A stretch of DNA of 64,000 nt from CAZPNX01 sp964518765 (GTDB taxonomy: Bacteria > Edwardsbacteria > AC1 > EtOH8), in the NCBI GenBank assembly GCA_964518765.1, contig CAZFJC010000001.1, positions 1-64,000 of the forward strand, written 5' to 3'. Position 1 is the first letter of the stretch. Each line of letters opens with the position of its first letter. The translations under genes and the position numbers were made by a program. The notes under the pieces were generated by a model. The model was not told where the DNA came from. It saw only the letters and a list, made by a program, of their open reading frames with translations, and made no database searches. Below, piece after piece: positions 41,980 through 50,931 of this stretch.

Positions 41980-44270
41980 AGCCGGAACCCTTCCATATCG
42001 CCGGGCCCCTGCACGTCACCGGCCGGTCCCGCTTCGTGACGGACGAGCCCAGGCCCGAGGGGATGTGTTTCCTAAAAATATTTTCCAGCCCCCATGCCCG
42101 GGCCAGGATACTGAGACTGGACACCTCGGAGGCCGAAAGGGCACCGGGCATCCTCGGCGTATTCACCCACCGGGACATCCCCGGCCATAACCAGATAGGC
42201 CACGCCGCGCTCGATGAGCCGCTGTTCCCGGTCGAGGAGACGGCCTTCTTCGGGCAGCCGATGGCTATCGTCGCCGGCGAAACCGAGGAGGCGGCCGAGC
42301 GGGGGATAAATCTCATCAAGGCCGAGTTTCAGGAGCTGAAGCCGGTGCTGTCAGTCGAAAAGGCCTTAGCTAGAGGGCTTCTTTATGCGCCGGAGCGCCG
42401 CATTGAGGCCGGCGATGTGGAGAGGGGGTTTGCCGAGTCCGAGCACATTCTCGAGGGCAGAATGGAGACCGGGGCCCAGGAGCACGTCTACCTGGAGACC
42501 CAGGCCTGCCGGGCCGTCCCGGGCGAGGATGGCGAGGTCATCCTATACAGCGCCACCCAAAGTACGGCCGAGGTTCAGGAAGTGGCGGCCCGGATTCTGG
42601 GGGTGGATCGGAAGGACGTGACGGTGGACGTGCGCCGGCTGGGAGGTGCCTTCGGAGGCAAGGAGCGGGCGGCTACCATCTGGGCTTGCCTGGCGGCGCT
42701 GGCCTGCTACAAGCTGAGGAGGCCGGTGGAGCTGTCGCTGTCGCGCCTGGAGGATATGTCTTGGACAGGCAAAAGGCACCCGTACGTCATCAAATACCGG
42801 GCCGGTTTCGGCGGCGACGGTAGGATCAAAGCGCTTTCGATGGAACTGAACTCCAACGGCGGAGCCTACACCGACCTATCCATGGCCATTCTGGAGCGCT
42901 CCATGCTCCATGCCGACAACGCCTATTTCATCCCCAACGCCAGGATAATAGGCCGGGCCTGCCGGACCAACCTGCCCCCCAACACCGCCTTTCGGGGCTT
43001 TGGGGCGCCCCAGGGGATATTCGCCATCGAATACGTGATGGAAGGGATCGCCCGAAAGCTCGGTCTGGACCCGCTGGAGGTCCGCAAACGCAACTCCTAT
43101 GCCGAGGGGCAGCCTACGCCCTACGGCCAGCCGGTCCATGAAGCGGCGGTAACCGAGATGCTCGAGAGGTTGGAAAAGAAATCGAGGTATCAGGACCTTC
43201 GGAAAAGCGTGGAGGAATTCAACCTGAACAACTCGGAGCTAAGGCGCGGCATCGGAGTGGTGCCGGTCAAGTTCGGCATCTCGTTCACCTCGGCCTTCCT
43301 TAACCAGGGCTCGGCCCTGGTCCTGGTCTACGGCGACGGAACAGTTTCGCTGTCCCACGGCGGCATCGAGATGGGCCAGGAGGTGAACACCAAGGTTGCC
43401 CAAGTGGTGTCCCGAGAGCTGGGGGTGGGGCTGGAAAGCATCAGGGTGGAGACTTCGAACACCAAGCGCACCGCCAACGCCTCACCTACCGCCGCCTCGA
43501 CCGGGGCCGATATCAACGGCCACGCCGCTAGAGATGCGGCCAGTCAGATCAGGGAGCGGCTGGCGCCGGTGGCGGCCGAGATGCTGTCGAAAAAATGGGG
43601 AACGAGTTTCCCTGCCAACGGGATAGTGTTCGAGGATGACAGAGTGTTCTCCAGGGATAACCCCGAGAAATCGATATCCTTCGGCGAGCTGGCCCACCAG
43701 GCTTACATGGACAGGATCGACCTCTGCGCCCACGGATTCTACGCCACCCCCGGGGTGTATTTCGACCGGGAGAGGGGGAAGGGGAATCCCTTTTACTACT
43801 TCGTGTTCGGCAGTTGTCTGGTCGTGGCCGAGGTGGACGTGATGACTGGCGCCAGCCGTTTGGTCGAAGTCCACATAGTACACGAAACGGCCAAGAGCCT
43901 GAACCGGGCCATCGATCGGGGACAGATAGAGGGGGCCTTCATCCAGGGCTACGGCTGGTGCACCATGGAGGAGATCAGGTGGGACGACAAGGGGCGCTAC
44001 CTAGCGGTGACGCCGTCCACCTACAAGATACCAACCATCCGCGACCTACCGGAGGTCTTCGATATCGAGATGGTGGAAACTAAAAGGAAGCACGCCAGCG
44101 TTTTTGGTTCCAAAGCCATTGGAGAGCCACCGCTCATCTACGGCGAGGCCGCCTGGTTCGCCGTCAAGGAAGCCATCGAGTCGCTTTCGGGGCATAGGAA
44201 GGTGGCCGACCTGGCGCACCCAGCTACGCCCGAGGCGGTGCTGGCAGCTATCTGGAGAATGCGCTCTTGA
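41976..44270 (+). CDS. xdhB: Xanthine dehydrogenase molybdopterin subunit
   Basis: A 764-residue catalytic subunit oxidising hypoxanthine to xanthine and xanthine to urate. Residues matching the bovine enzyme are visible: ILERSMLHADN with the substrate-binding Glu, NTAFRGFGAPQG with the conserved Arg, FGISFTSAFLNQ with the aromatic wall, and Glu717 in GEPPLIYGE, the catalytic base. The Mo-cofactor loops GGAFGGKE and GGIEMGQEVNTK are intact. This residue set argues for true purine specificity rather than an aldehyde or CO oxidoreductase. The operon ends at a hairpin terminator at 44291. Confidence 0.94.
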   Translation: MKPEPFHIAGPLHVTGRSRFVTDEPRPEGMCFLKIFSSPHARARILRLDTSEAERAPGILGVFTHRDIPGHNQIGHAALDEPLFPVEETAFFGQPMAIVAGETEEAAERGINLIKAEFQELKPVLSVEKALARGLLYAPERRIEAGDVERGFAESEHILEGRMETGAQEHVYLETQACRAVPGEDGEVILYSATQSTAEVQEVAARILGVDRKDVTVDVRRLGGAFGGKERAATIWACLAALACYKLRRPVELSLSRLEDMSWTGKRHPYVIKYRAGFGGDGRIKALSMELNSNGGAYTDLSMAILERSMLHADNAYFIPNARIIGRACRTNLPPNTAFRGFGAPQGIFAIEYVMEGIARKLGLDPLEVRKRNSYAEGQPTPYGQPVHEAAVTEMLERLEKKSRYQDLRKSVEEFNLNNSELRRGIGVVPVKFGISFTSAFLNQGSALVLVYGDGTVSLSHGGIEMGQEVNTKVAQVVSRELGVGLESIRVETSNTKRTANASPTAASTGADINGHAARDAASQIRERLAPVAAEMLSKKWGTSFPANGIVFEDDRVFSRDNPEKSISFGELAHQAYMDRIDLCAHGFYATPGVYFDRERGKGNPFYYFVFGSCLVVAEVDVMTGASRLVEVHIVHETAKSLNRAIDRGQIEGAFIQGYGWCTMEEIRWDDKGRYLAVTPSTYKIPTIRDLPEVFDIEMVETKRKHASVFGSKAIGEPPLIYGEAAWFAVKEAIESLSGHRKVADLAHPATPEAVLAAIWRMRS

Positions 44271-44290
44271 AGCAAATCTCCTGACGAAGA

Positions 44291-44320
44291 AGGGCCCGTT
44301 CGCGGGCCTTTTCCGTTTTA
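44291..44320 (+). terminator. Intrinsic terminator after xdhB
   Basis: GGCCCG (44293-44298), TTCG loop, CGGGCC (44303-44308), then TTTTCCGTTTTA. It lies 20 bp after the stop codon and separates the xanthine dehydrogenase operon from leuS. Confidence 0.82.
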
Positions 44321-44323
44321 CCC

Positions 44324-44352
44324 TTGATATTGATTTGGTGTTGTGATAAAAT
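44324..44352 (+). promoter_or_regulatory. Sigma-70-type promoter for leuS
   Basis: TTGATA (44324-44329), a 17-bp spacer, and TAAAAT (44347-44352), each one mismatch from consensus. It lies directly behind the xdhB terminator, so leuS is transcribed independently of the upstream purine genes. The leader to the ATG at 44408 is about 50 bp and AT-rich. Confidence 0.7.
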
Positions 44353-44407
44353 AAAAAACTATTAAATTACTGATTCAATTAAACTTACCGCAACGGAAAG
44401 CCGCCGA

Positions 44408-47023
44408 ATGAACCAGTACGACTTTAAAACCATAGAGAAAAAGTGGCAGGCGACCTGGGACCGGGAGAAGACCTTCCGAGTGACGGAGGACACCTCTGTC
44501 CCCAGGGAGAAGCGGGCCTACTGCCTGGAGATGTTCCCCTACCCCTCGGGCAAGGGCCTGCACGTGGGGCACCTCAAGAACTACATCCCCGTCGACGCCT
44601 ACTGCCGCTTCCGCAGCATGCAGGGCTTCGCCGTCCTGCACCCCATGGGGTGGGACGCCTTTGGACAGCCGGCGGAGAACGAGGCCCTGGACAAGGGGCG
44701 CAATCCGCGGGAGATGGTGCCAGAGTATGCCGCCAGCTACAAGCGAACACTTAAGCTGGCCGGCTGCAGTTACGACTGGGATCGGGAGATAAACTCCAGT
44801 CTGCCGGACTATTATAAATGGACCCAGTGGTTCTTCCTTCTCCTGTACAAAAAGGGCCTGGCCTATCGGGCGACCTCGCCTATCAACTGGTGCCCCTCTT
44901 GCAAGACCGGTCTGGCCAACGAGGAAGTCAAGGAGGGACGCTGCTGGCGTTGCGGCACCCTGGTAGAGAAGAAGCCCATGCCGCAGTGGTTCTTTAGGAT
45001 CACGGCCTACGCCGACCGCCTGCTGGCCGACCTGGACAAGCTGGACTGGTCTGAGGGTATGAAGGAGATGCAGCGGGACTGGATAGGAAGAAGCGAAGGA
45101 GCAACGGTAAAATTCAAAATTCATAATTCAAATTCCCAAATAGAAGTATATACGACCAGGCCGGACACGCTCTTCGGGGCCACCTTCATGGTGTTGGCGC
45201 CCGAGCACCCATTGGTCGGGGAGATCACTTCCCCGGAGAGACGGGCGGAAGTCGAGGCCTACGTCAAAAAGGTCCAGGGCGAGAACGAGATAGAACGCAT
45301 GGCCGCCGACCGTAACAAGACGGGCGTGTTCACCGGGGCCCAAGCCGTCAATCCGGTCAACGGCCAGAGGATCCCGGTGTGGATAGCTGACTATGTCCTC
45401 ATGGGCTACGGGACCGGGGCCATCATGTCAGTGCCGGGCCATGACCAGCGGGATTTCGAGTTTGCCCAGAAGTATGGGCTGCCCATTATCCAGGTTGTAA
45501 GCAGGGATGGGACCAAATACGAGCTTTCTAGGGCCGAGCCGGACGAGGGTATAGCCGTCAACTCCGGCCAGTACGACGGCCTGACGACCTCTGAGTTCAA
45601 GAAGGCGGTCACCGAATGGCTGGAGGAGAAGGGGCTGGGAAAGCATGCGGTCAACTACCGGCTACGCGACTGGCTGATATCTCGCCAGCGGTACTGGGGG
45701 GCTCCCATACCCGTGATCCATTGCGAAAAATGCGGGGAGGTCCCGGTTCCGGAAAAAGACCTGCCGGTGCTGCTGCCCGAAGTCAAGAACTACAGGCCCA
45801 CCGGCACCGGCGAGTCGCCTCTGGCCGCCATACCGGAATTCGTCAGGGCCCCTTGCCCCAAGTGCGGCGGCCAGGCCCGGAGGGAGACAGACACCATGGG
45901 CGGCTACGCCTGCTCCTCTTGGTATTTCTTCCGCTTTACCGACCCTCGAAACGAAAAGGAGTTTGCCTCAAGGAAGGCCATCGATTACTGGATGCCGGTG
46001 GACCTCTATGCTGGGGGCATCGAGCACGCCCGATCGCATTTGCTCTACGCCCGCTTCTGGACTAAGGTGCTCTACGACGAGGGGCTGGTGGGCTTCGAGG
46101 AGCCTTTTTTAAGGCTCAAGAACCAGGGATCGCTGCTGGCCTACACCCCTGGCCGCAGGCCGAAGTCCGAGGGCGATGGGACGGCCGACGAGGACCGGAT
46201 CGTGGACTGGATTGTGCTCAGGCCCGAGGAGCGGGAGGCCTATCCCAAGGACCAGGTGATCTGGCGCTGGGCCAGGATGTCCAAGTCCAAGGGCAACGTG
46301 GTGACGCCTGACGAGATCGCCGAGCGCTACGGGGCCGACTCCCTGCGCGTCTATGAGATGTTCGTGGCCCCTTACGAGGACGACGTTCAGTGGACCGAGG
46401 AGGGCATCCACGGGTCGTTCCGCTTTGTGGTCCGGGTGTGGCGCTGGCTGCAGGCGGCCCTGCCGTTGTATAAGAATGACTGGAGGGCCGGTCTGCCCCA
46501 GAAGCCGACGGCAGACGAAAAGGCGGTTAGGCGCAAGCTGCACCAGACCATCCGCAAGGTGGGTTCGGACATCGCCGGCTTCCAGTTCAACACCGCCGTG
46601 GCCGCCCTGATGGAGCTGCTTAACTCGATATATGATTACGCCCCCATCAAAAACGAGGCTTTGGGCCAGGGGCTTAACCCGAACGTTGTCTCCGAGATCG
46701 CCCAGTCGCTAGTGTTGATGATGGCGCCGCTTACCCCCCATCTGGGCGAGGAGGTCTGGAGCCAGATGGGGAACAAGAGAACGGTTTACAGGGCGCCCTG
46801 GCCGGAATGCGACGAGAGGGCTGCGGCCGAAGACGAGATCACCATCGCCGTTCAGGTCAACGGCAAGCTGAGGGACACCATCTGCATGCCGGCCGGCTCT
46901 GGGGAGGAGGCCATCAAAAAAGCGGCCCTGGACAGATCCAAGGCGGCCGAACACATCAGGGGTAAGCAGGTCGTCAAAGTAGTAGTGGTGCCCGGCAAGC
47001 TGGTAAACATAGTGGTTAAGTAG
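44408..47023 (+). CDS. leuS: Leucyl-tRNA synthetase
   Basis: An 871-residue class I synthetase of normal length. The HIGH-type motif is in PYPSGKGLHVGHLKNY, the KMSKS loop is RMSKSKGN, and the editing domain contains YTTRPDTLFGATFMVLAPEH and GYGTGAIMSVPGHDQRD. Zinc-type Cys pairs occur in the insert (HCEKCGE, CPKCGG). The linker KFKIHNSNSQIEVYTTRP is encoded by an AT-rich, repetitive stretch (45111-45136) unlike the rest of the gene. It sits between two halves of the purine-degradation island, and the next purine gene starts only 10 bp after its stop, so the downstream purine genes may be read from the leuS promoter. Confidence 0.97.
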   Translation: MNQYDFKTIEKKWQATWDREKTFRVTEDTSVPREKRAYCLEMFPYPSGKGLHVGHLKNYIPVDAYCRFRSMQGFAVLHPMGWDAFGQPAENEALDKGRNPREMVPEYAASYKRTLKLAGCSYDWDREINSSLPDYYKWTQWFFLLLYKKGLAYRATSPINWCPSCKTGLANEEVKEGRCWRCGTLVEKKPMPQWFFRITAYADRLLADLDKLDWSEGMKEMQRDWIGRSEGATVKFKIHNSNSQIEVYTTRPDTLFGATFMVLAPEHPLVGEITSPERRAEVEAYVKKVQGENEIERMAADRNKTGVFTGAQAVNPVNGQRIPVWIADYVLMGYGTGAIMSVPGHDQRDFEFAQKYGLPIIQVVSRDGTKYELSRAEPDEGIAVNSGQYDGLTTSEFKKAVTEWLEEKGLGKHAVNYRLRDWLISRQRYWGAPIPVIHCEKCGEVPVPEKDLPVLLPEVKNYRPTGTGESPLAAIPEFVRAPCPKCGGQARRETDTMGGYACSSWYFFRFTDPRNEKEFASRKAIDYWMPVDLYAGGIEHARSHLLYARFWTKVLYDEGLVGFEEPFLRLKNQGSLLAYTPGRRPKSEGDGTADEDRIVDWIVLRPEEREAYPKDQVIWRWARMSKSKGNVVTPDEIAERYGADSLRVYEMFVAPYEDDVQWTEEGIHGSFRFVVRVWRWLQAALPLYKNDWRAGLPQKPTADEKAVRRKLHQTIRKVGSDIAGFQFNTAVAALMELLNSIYDYAPIKNEALGQGLNPNVVSEIAQSLVLMMAPLTPHLGEEVWSQMGNKRTVYRAPWPECDERAAAEDEITIAVQVNGKLRDTICMPAGSGEEAIKKAALDRSKAAEHIRGKQVVKVVVVPGKLVNIVVK

Positions 47024-47033
47024 ATAAACCCAG

Positions 47034-49526
47034 ATGAACCCACGAAACTGTGTCTTCCTCACCGATGCCCAGCTCAAATCCGAGCTGGAGAAGTGCGAGT
47101 TCTGCGAGGAGAAGCCCTGCCAGGCTGCCTGCCCCTGCGGCTGTTCGCCGGCCGATTTCATCATGGCGGCCAGGGTGGGCGCCAAATCCGACATCAAGCG
47201 GGCGGCGGCCCTGATCATGGGCGCCAATCCCCTGGGCGGGGTATGCGGGGCGGTCTGCCCGGACCGGCACTGCATGAAGGCCTGTGTCCGGGCCACCTTC
47301 GACCATCCGGTCAATATACCGGCCGTCCAGGCCACCATCATCCAGAAGGCCAAAGAGCTGGGGGTGATGCCGGTCTTCAGGCCTGGAAAGACGAAAAGGC
47401 AGAAGGTAGCGGTGGTTGGGGCCGGACCGGCCGGGCTGGCCGCGGCTGGCCTATTGGCGCAGATGGGCTATCCGGTTCAAGTGTTCGAGGAATTTTCGGA
47501 GCCCGGCGGCGCCTGTTGCCTTATACCCGAATTCAGGCTCGACCCCGGGGTGCTGAAGACAGATCTTGAATGGCTGAGGGGGCTGGGAGACGTCAAGTTC
47601 AAGTACGGAGCCAGGGCCGAAAAGCCTGAAGGGCTTATGGCCAAAGGATTCGACGCGGTCATCGTCGCCGGCGGACTTACCAAGCCCATCAGGCTTAGCG
47701 TCAAGGGCGAGGACCTGGCGGTGCCGGCAAGGGAGTTCCTCCGCTACTACATGAGGCGGCGGGCCCGCGGCAAGAGGGTGGCAGTCATCGGCGGCGGGGC
47801 GGTGGCGGCCGACTGCGCCGAGACGGCCGTGGCCGACGGGGCATCACAGGTAGAGCTTTTCATGCTGGAGAAGCCCTCGGAGATGCCTTTGTCGAAAAAG
47901 GAGATGGAGAGCCTAATGGGCTCAGGCGTCCAGCTTAACGGTCGGATGCGTCTCAAACGGGTATTGGCGAAGGGCAAAAAAGTGGCCGGCATCCGCACCA
48001 TCCGCGTTCGATTGCCAAGGGGCAAGAAGTTCCACCCCTCCCTGGTGGAGGATGTCAAGGGGACTAAAATGGACAGCGCCTTTGATATAGTGGTGATGGC
48101 TATCGGCTCGCGGCCGGGCATCGAAAAGTCCGACAGGGTGGGAGTGTTTTGGGCCGGGGACATGGTCAACGGTCCGACGACCGTGGTGGAGGCGGTAGCG
48201 GCCGGTAAAAATGCGGCCTTGGAGCTTGACACCTGGCTCTCCAAAGGGGAGACCCTAAAGGCCGAGAAGCCGACTAAAAGCGTCGTGGTTTTGCCGGGCC
48301 GGAAACTGCTTCCGGTCCCGCTGGAAACCGATTTCTTCGGCAGGGAGATCCTCTCGCCGTTCCTGCTCTCGGCCGCGCCGCCCACCGACGGCTACGAACA
48401 GATGAAGAAGGCATACCAGGCAGGCTGGCCGGGCGGGGTGATGAAGACCGCCTTCGATAACGTTCCGGTGCACATCCCCGGCGAGTATATGTTCGCCTTT
48501 TCACGGGACACCTACGCTAACTGCGACAACGTCTCCGGACATTCGTTGGAGCGGGTCTGCAGCGAGATCGCCAGACTGGTCAAGGAGTTTCCCGACCGGT
48601 TGACCATAGCCTCCACCGGCGGACCGGTCACCGGACGCGATGAGGAGGACAGGAAGGTTTGGCAGTCCAACACCAGGAAGCTGGAGAGCGCCGGGGCCAT
48701 GGCTGTCGAATACTCGCTCTCATGCCCCCAGGGCGGCGACGGCACTAAGGGTGACATCGTTTCCCAGGATCCGGAGCTGACGGCCAAGATAATCGGCTGG
48801 GTGATGGAGGTCTCGCATCCTGGCATTCCCAAGCTGTTCAAGCTGACGTCGGCGGTGACCTCGATCTATCCCATCATAGGCGCCATCAGACAAGTGTTCG
48901 CCAAATATCCGGACAAGAAGTCGGGCGTCACCTTGGCCAACACCTTCCCGGCTATGGCCTTCCGTCGGGGCGCCAAGAAATCCTGGGAGGAGGGAATAGT
49001 TGTCGGCATGTCGGGGGCGGGGGTGGCGCCCATATCTAACCTGACGCTGGCCAACGTCTCCAATCTTGGGATTATCGTTTCCGGCAACGGCGGACCCATG
49101 GACTATAAGGCCGCGGCCGACTTCCTGGCCCTGGGGGCGCGCACCGTGCAGTTCTGCACCATCGTCATGAAATACGGCTACGGGATAATAGACGAGCTGC
49201 ACTCCGGCCTTTCTTTCATGATGGAATCGCGCGGTATAAAATCGGTCGAGAAGCTGATCGGCTATGCCCTGCCCGATCCGATCACCGCCTTCATGGAACT
49301 GAGCCCGGAGAAAAAGATCTCGGACGTGGACCGCGACCTGTGCCAGCACTGCGGCAACTGCACCCGCTGCCCCTATCTGGCCATCACCCTGGACGAGGAG
49401 AAAATCCCCAAGACCGACGCCTCCAAGTGCCTCGGCTGCTCGATCTGCGTCCAGAAGTGCTTCTCCGGGGCACTTTTCATGAGGGAGAGGACGAAGAAGG
49501 AGAAAGCATTGTTAAATGAGCGCTGA
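47034..49526 (+). CDS. Dihydropyrimidine-dehydrogenase-like FAD/FMN/Fe-S fusion protein
   Basis: An 830-residue flavo-iron-sulphur reductase. N-terminal Cys-rich 4Fe-4S region (CEFCEEKPCQAACPCGC; CGAVCPDRHCMKAC), then a GltD-like FAD/NAD(P)H module (VAVVGAGPAGLAAAGLL, VAVIGGGAVAADCAETA), then a dihydroorotate-dehydrogenase-like FMN barrel (ILSPFLLSAAPP; VEYSLSCPQGGDGTKGDIVS), then two 4Fe-4S clusters (CQHCGNCTRCP, CLGCSICVQKCF). The order is that of animal dihydropyrimidine dehydrogenase or a PreT-PreA fusion. It occupies the place of ygfK in E. coli-type purine clusters; as I recall, YgfK has the barrel before the FAD module, so this is not a plain YgfK. The position of the catalytic Cys of dihydropyrimidine dehydrogenase appears to hold Val/Ser. 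A reductive step on a purine-derived ring is a reasonable inference. Confidence 0.8.
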   Translation: MNPRNCVFLTDAQLKSELEKCEFCEEKPCQAACPCGCSPADFIMAARVGAKSDIKRAAALIMGANPLGGVCGAVCPDRHCMKACVRATFDHPVNIPAVQATIIQKAKELGVMPVFRPGKTKRQKVAVVGAGPAGLAAAGLLAQMGYPVQVFEEFSEPGGACCLIPEFRLDPGVLKTDLEWLRGLGDVKFKYGARAEKPEGLMAKGFDAVIVAGGLTKPIRLSVKGEDLAVPAREFLRYYMRRRARGKRVAVIGGGAVAADCAETAVADGASQVELFMLEKPSEMPLSKKEMESLMGSGVQLNGRMRLKRVLAKGKKVAGIRTIRVRLPRGKKFHPSLVEDVKGTKMDSAFDIVVMAIGSRPGIEKSDRVGVFWAGDMVNGPTTVVEAVAAGKNAALELDTWLSKGETLKAEKPTKSVVVLPGRKLLPVPLETDFFGREILSPFLLSAAPPTDGYEQMKKAYQAGWPGGVMKTAFDNVPVHIPGEYMFAFSRDTYANCDNVSGHSLERVCSEIARLVKEFPDRLTIASTGGPVTGRDEEDRKVWQSNTRKLESAGAMAVEYSLSCPQGGDGTKGDIVSQDPELTAKIIGWVMEVSHPGIPKLFKLTSAVTSIYPIIGAIRQVFAKYPDKKSGVTLANTFPAMAFRRGAKKSWEEGIVVGMSGAGVAPISNLTLANVSNLGIIVSGNGGPMDYKAAADFLALGARTVQFCTIVMKYGYGIIDELHSGLSFMMESRGIKSVEKLIGYALPDPITAFMELSPEKKISDVDRDLCQHCGNCTRCPYLAITLDEEKIPKTDASKCLGCSICVQKCFSGALFMRERTKKEKALLNER

Positions 49527-49578
49527 ACTTCCCACAACGATGAACATGGTCCCCCGCCTCATGGCGTCTCGGTGAGAG

Positions 49579-50916
49579 ATGAAAAAAGCCGAAACGCTGC
49601 TCATCAAGAACGGCATCGTCGTTACGCTGGGTGACGGCAACAAGGTGCTGCACGGCCACGCGGTTTTGTGCGAAGGCAAGCATATCAAAAAGATCGCCCC
49701 GCAGAAGGCGTTCCGCGGCAGTTACCACAAGGTGATAGACGCCGCGGGCCAGGTCGTCCTCCCCGGATTCATCAACGTCCACATGCACTTCTACAGCACC
49801 ATGGTGCGGGGCCTCGGCAAGGCTTCGCCTTCGGCCAATTTTCAGGAGGTGCTGGAGAACCTGTGGTGGCGGCTCGACAAGAAGCTGACGCTGGACGACT
49901 GTTATTATTCGGCGCTGCTGCCGCTGATAGATGCCGTCAAACACGGGACCACCACGCTGATCGACCACCATGCCTCGCCCTTCGCCGTCACCGGCTCGCT
50001 GGACGTCATCGCCAAGGCTGTGAAGCAGGTTGGACTCAGGGCTTCGCTCTGCTACGAATTATCCGACCGCGATGGTGAGAAGATCGCCCACGAGGGCATT
50101 GAGGAGAACGTGGCCTTCATCAAGCGCTGTCAGCGGGAGGACGACGATCGGTTGCGGGCGCTGTTCGGACTGCATGCCTCATTTACGCTCACCGACAGGA
50201 CGCTGGAGCAGGCCGCGGTGGCGGGGCGGGCGCTGGACGCCGGTTTTCACTTGCACGCCGCCGAGGCGAAAAGCGACCAGGAATACAGCGTCGAGCACTT
50301 TGGCAAGAGAGTGGTGGAGAGGTTCCACGAGTACGGTGTCCTGGGGAAGAAGACCATCGCCGCCCACTGCGTCCACGTCAACGACAGGGAGATGGAACTG
50401 TTGGCCGAGACCGGGACGGCCGTGGCCCACAATCCCCAGTCTAACATGAACAACGCCGTCGGTGTGGCGGATATCATCAAAATGGCTCGAAAAGGCGTTC
50501 TGGTCGGCCTGGGCACTGACGCCATGACCGTCAACATGCTGGAGGAGATGCGGGCGGCCCTCTGGTCTCAGCACCTATCTCATCGCAACCCATCGTGCGG
50601 CTTTATGGAGGCCATGGCTACCCTTGCCTCCAACAACGCCAGGATCGCCAACCGATATTGGGAAGGCAAGTTGGGGGTGTTGAAAGAGAACAACTATGCG
50701 GATATAGTGCTTATCGACTATCATCCTCCGACGCCGTTCGATGAGAGTACCTTCCTTGGCCACCTGTGTTTCGGGCTTTCCCAATCGGCGGTGGACACCA
50801 CCATCGCTTCTGGCCGGGTGCTGATGGAGAAAAAAAGGCTGAGGCTGGACATCGACGAGGCCGAGGTGGCCGCTAAGTCGCGGGAGCTTTCGCAGAAACT
50901 GTGGTCGAGGTTCTAA
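49579..50916 (+). CDS. ssnA: SsnA-type aminohydrolase
   Basis: A 445-residue amidohydrolase-superfamily enzyme, close in length to E. coli SsnA. The metal site is VNVHMHFYSTMVRGL-like (INVHMHFYSTMVRG), followed by TTLIDHHASPF, FHLHAAEAKSD, AAHCVHVNDREMELLAETGT with NPQSNMNNAVGV, and LVGLGTDAMTVNMLEEM. This pattern fits deaminases of guanine or related rings. SsnA genes occur in E. coli-type purine/selenium-linked clusters and in gut urate-degrading clusters; the exact reaction is not certain. It starts 53 bp after the reductase and is followed by ygeY 15 bp later. Confidence 0.88.
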   Translation: MKKAETLLIKNGIVVTLGDGNKVLHGHAVLCEGKHIKKIAPQKAFRGSYHKVIDAAGQVVLPGFINVHMHFYSTMVRGLGKASPSANFQEVLENLWWRLDKKLTLDDCYYSALLPLIDAVKHGTTTLIDHHASPFAVTGSLDVIAKAVKQVGLRASLCYELSDRDGEKIAHEGIEENVAFIKRCQREDDDRLRALFGLHASFTLTDRTLEQAAVAGRALDAGFHLHAAEAKSDQEYSVEHFGKRVVERFHEYGVLGKKTIAAHCVHVNDREMELLAETGTAVAHNPQSNMNNAVGVADIIKMARKGVLVGLGTDAMTVNMLEEMRAALWSQHLSHRNPSCGFMEAMATLASNNARIANRYWEGKLGVLKENNYADIVLIDYHPPTPFDESTFLGHLCFGLSQSAVDTTIASGRVLMEKKRLRLDIDEAEVAAKSRELSQKLWSRF

Positions 50917-50931
50917 CTAAAGGTAATTAAC

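Noticed and set aside
47034..49526. Calling the large reductase YgfK outright
   Set aside because: The domain order (FAD module before the FMN barrel, Fe-S at both ends) is that of dihydropyrimidine dehydrogenase, and E. coli YgfK as I recall it has the opposite order and is longer.
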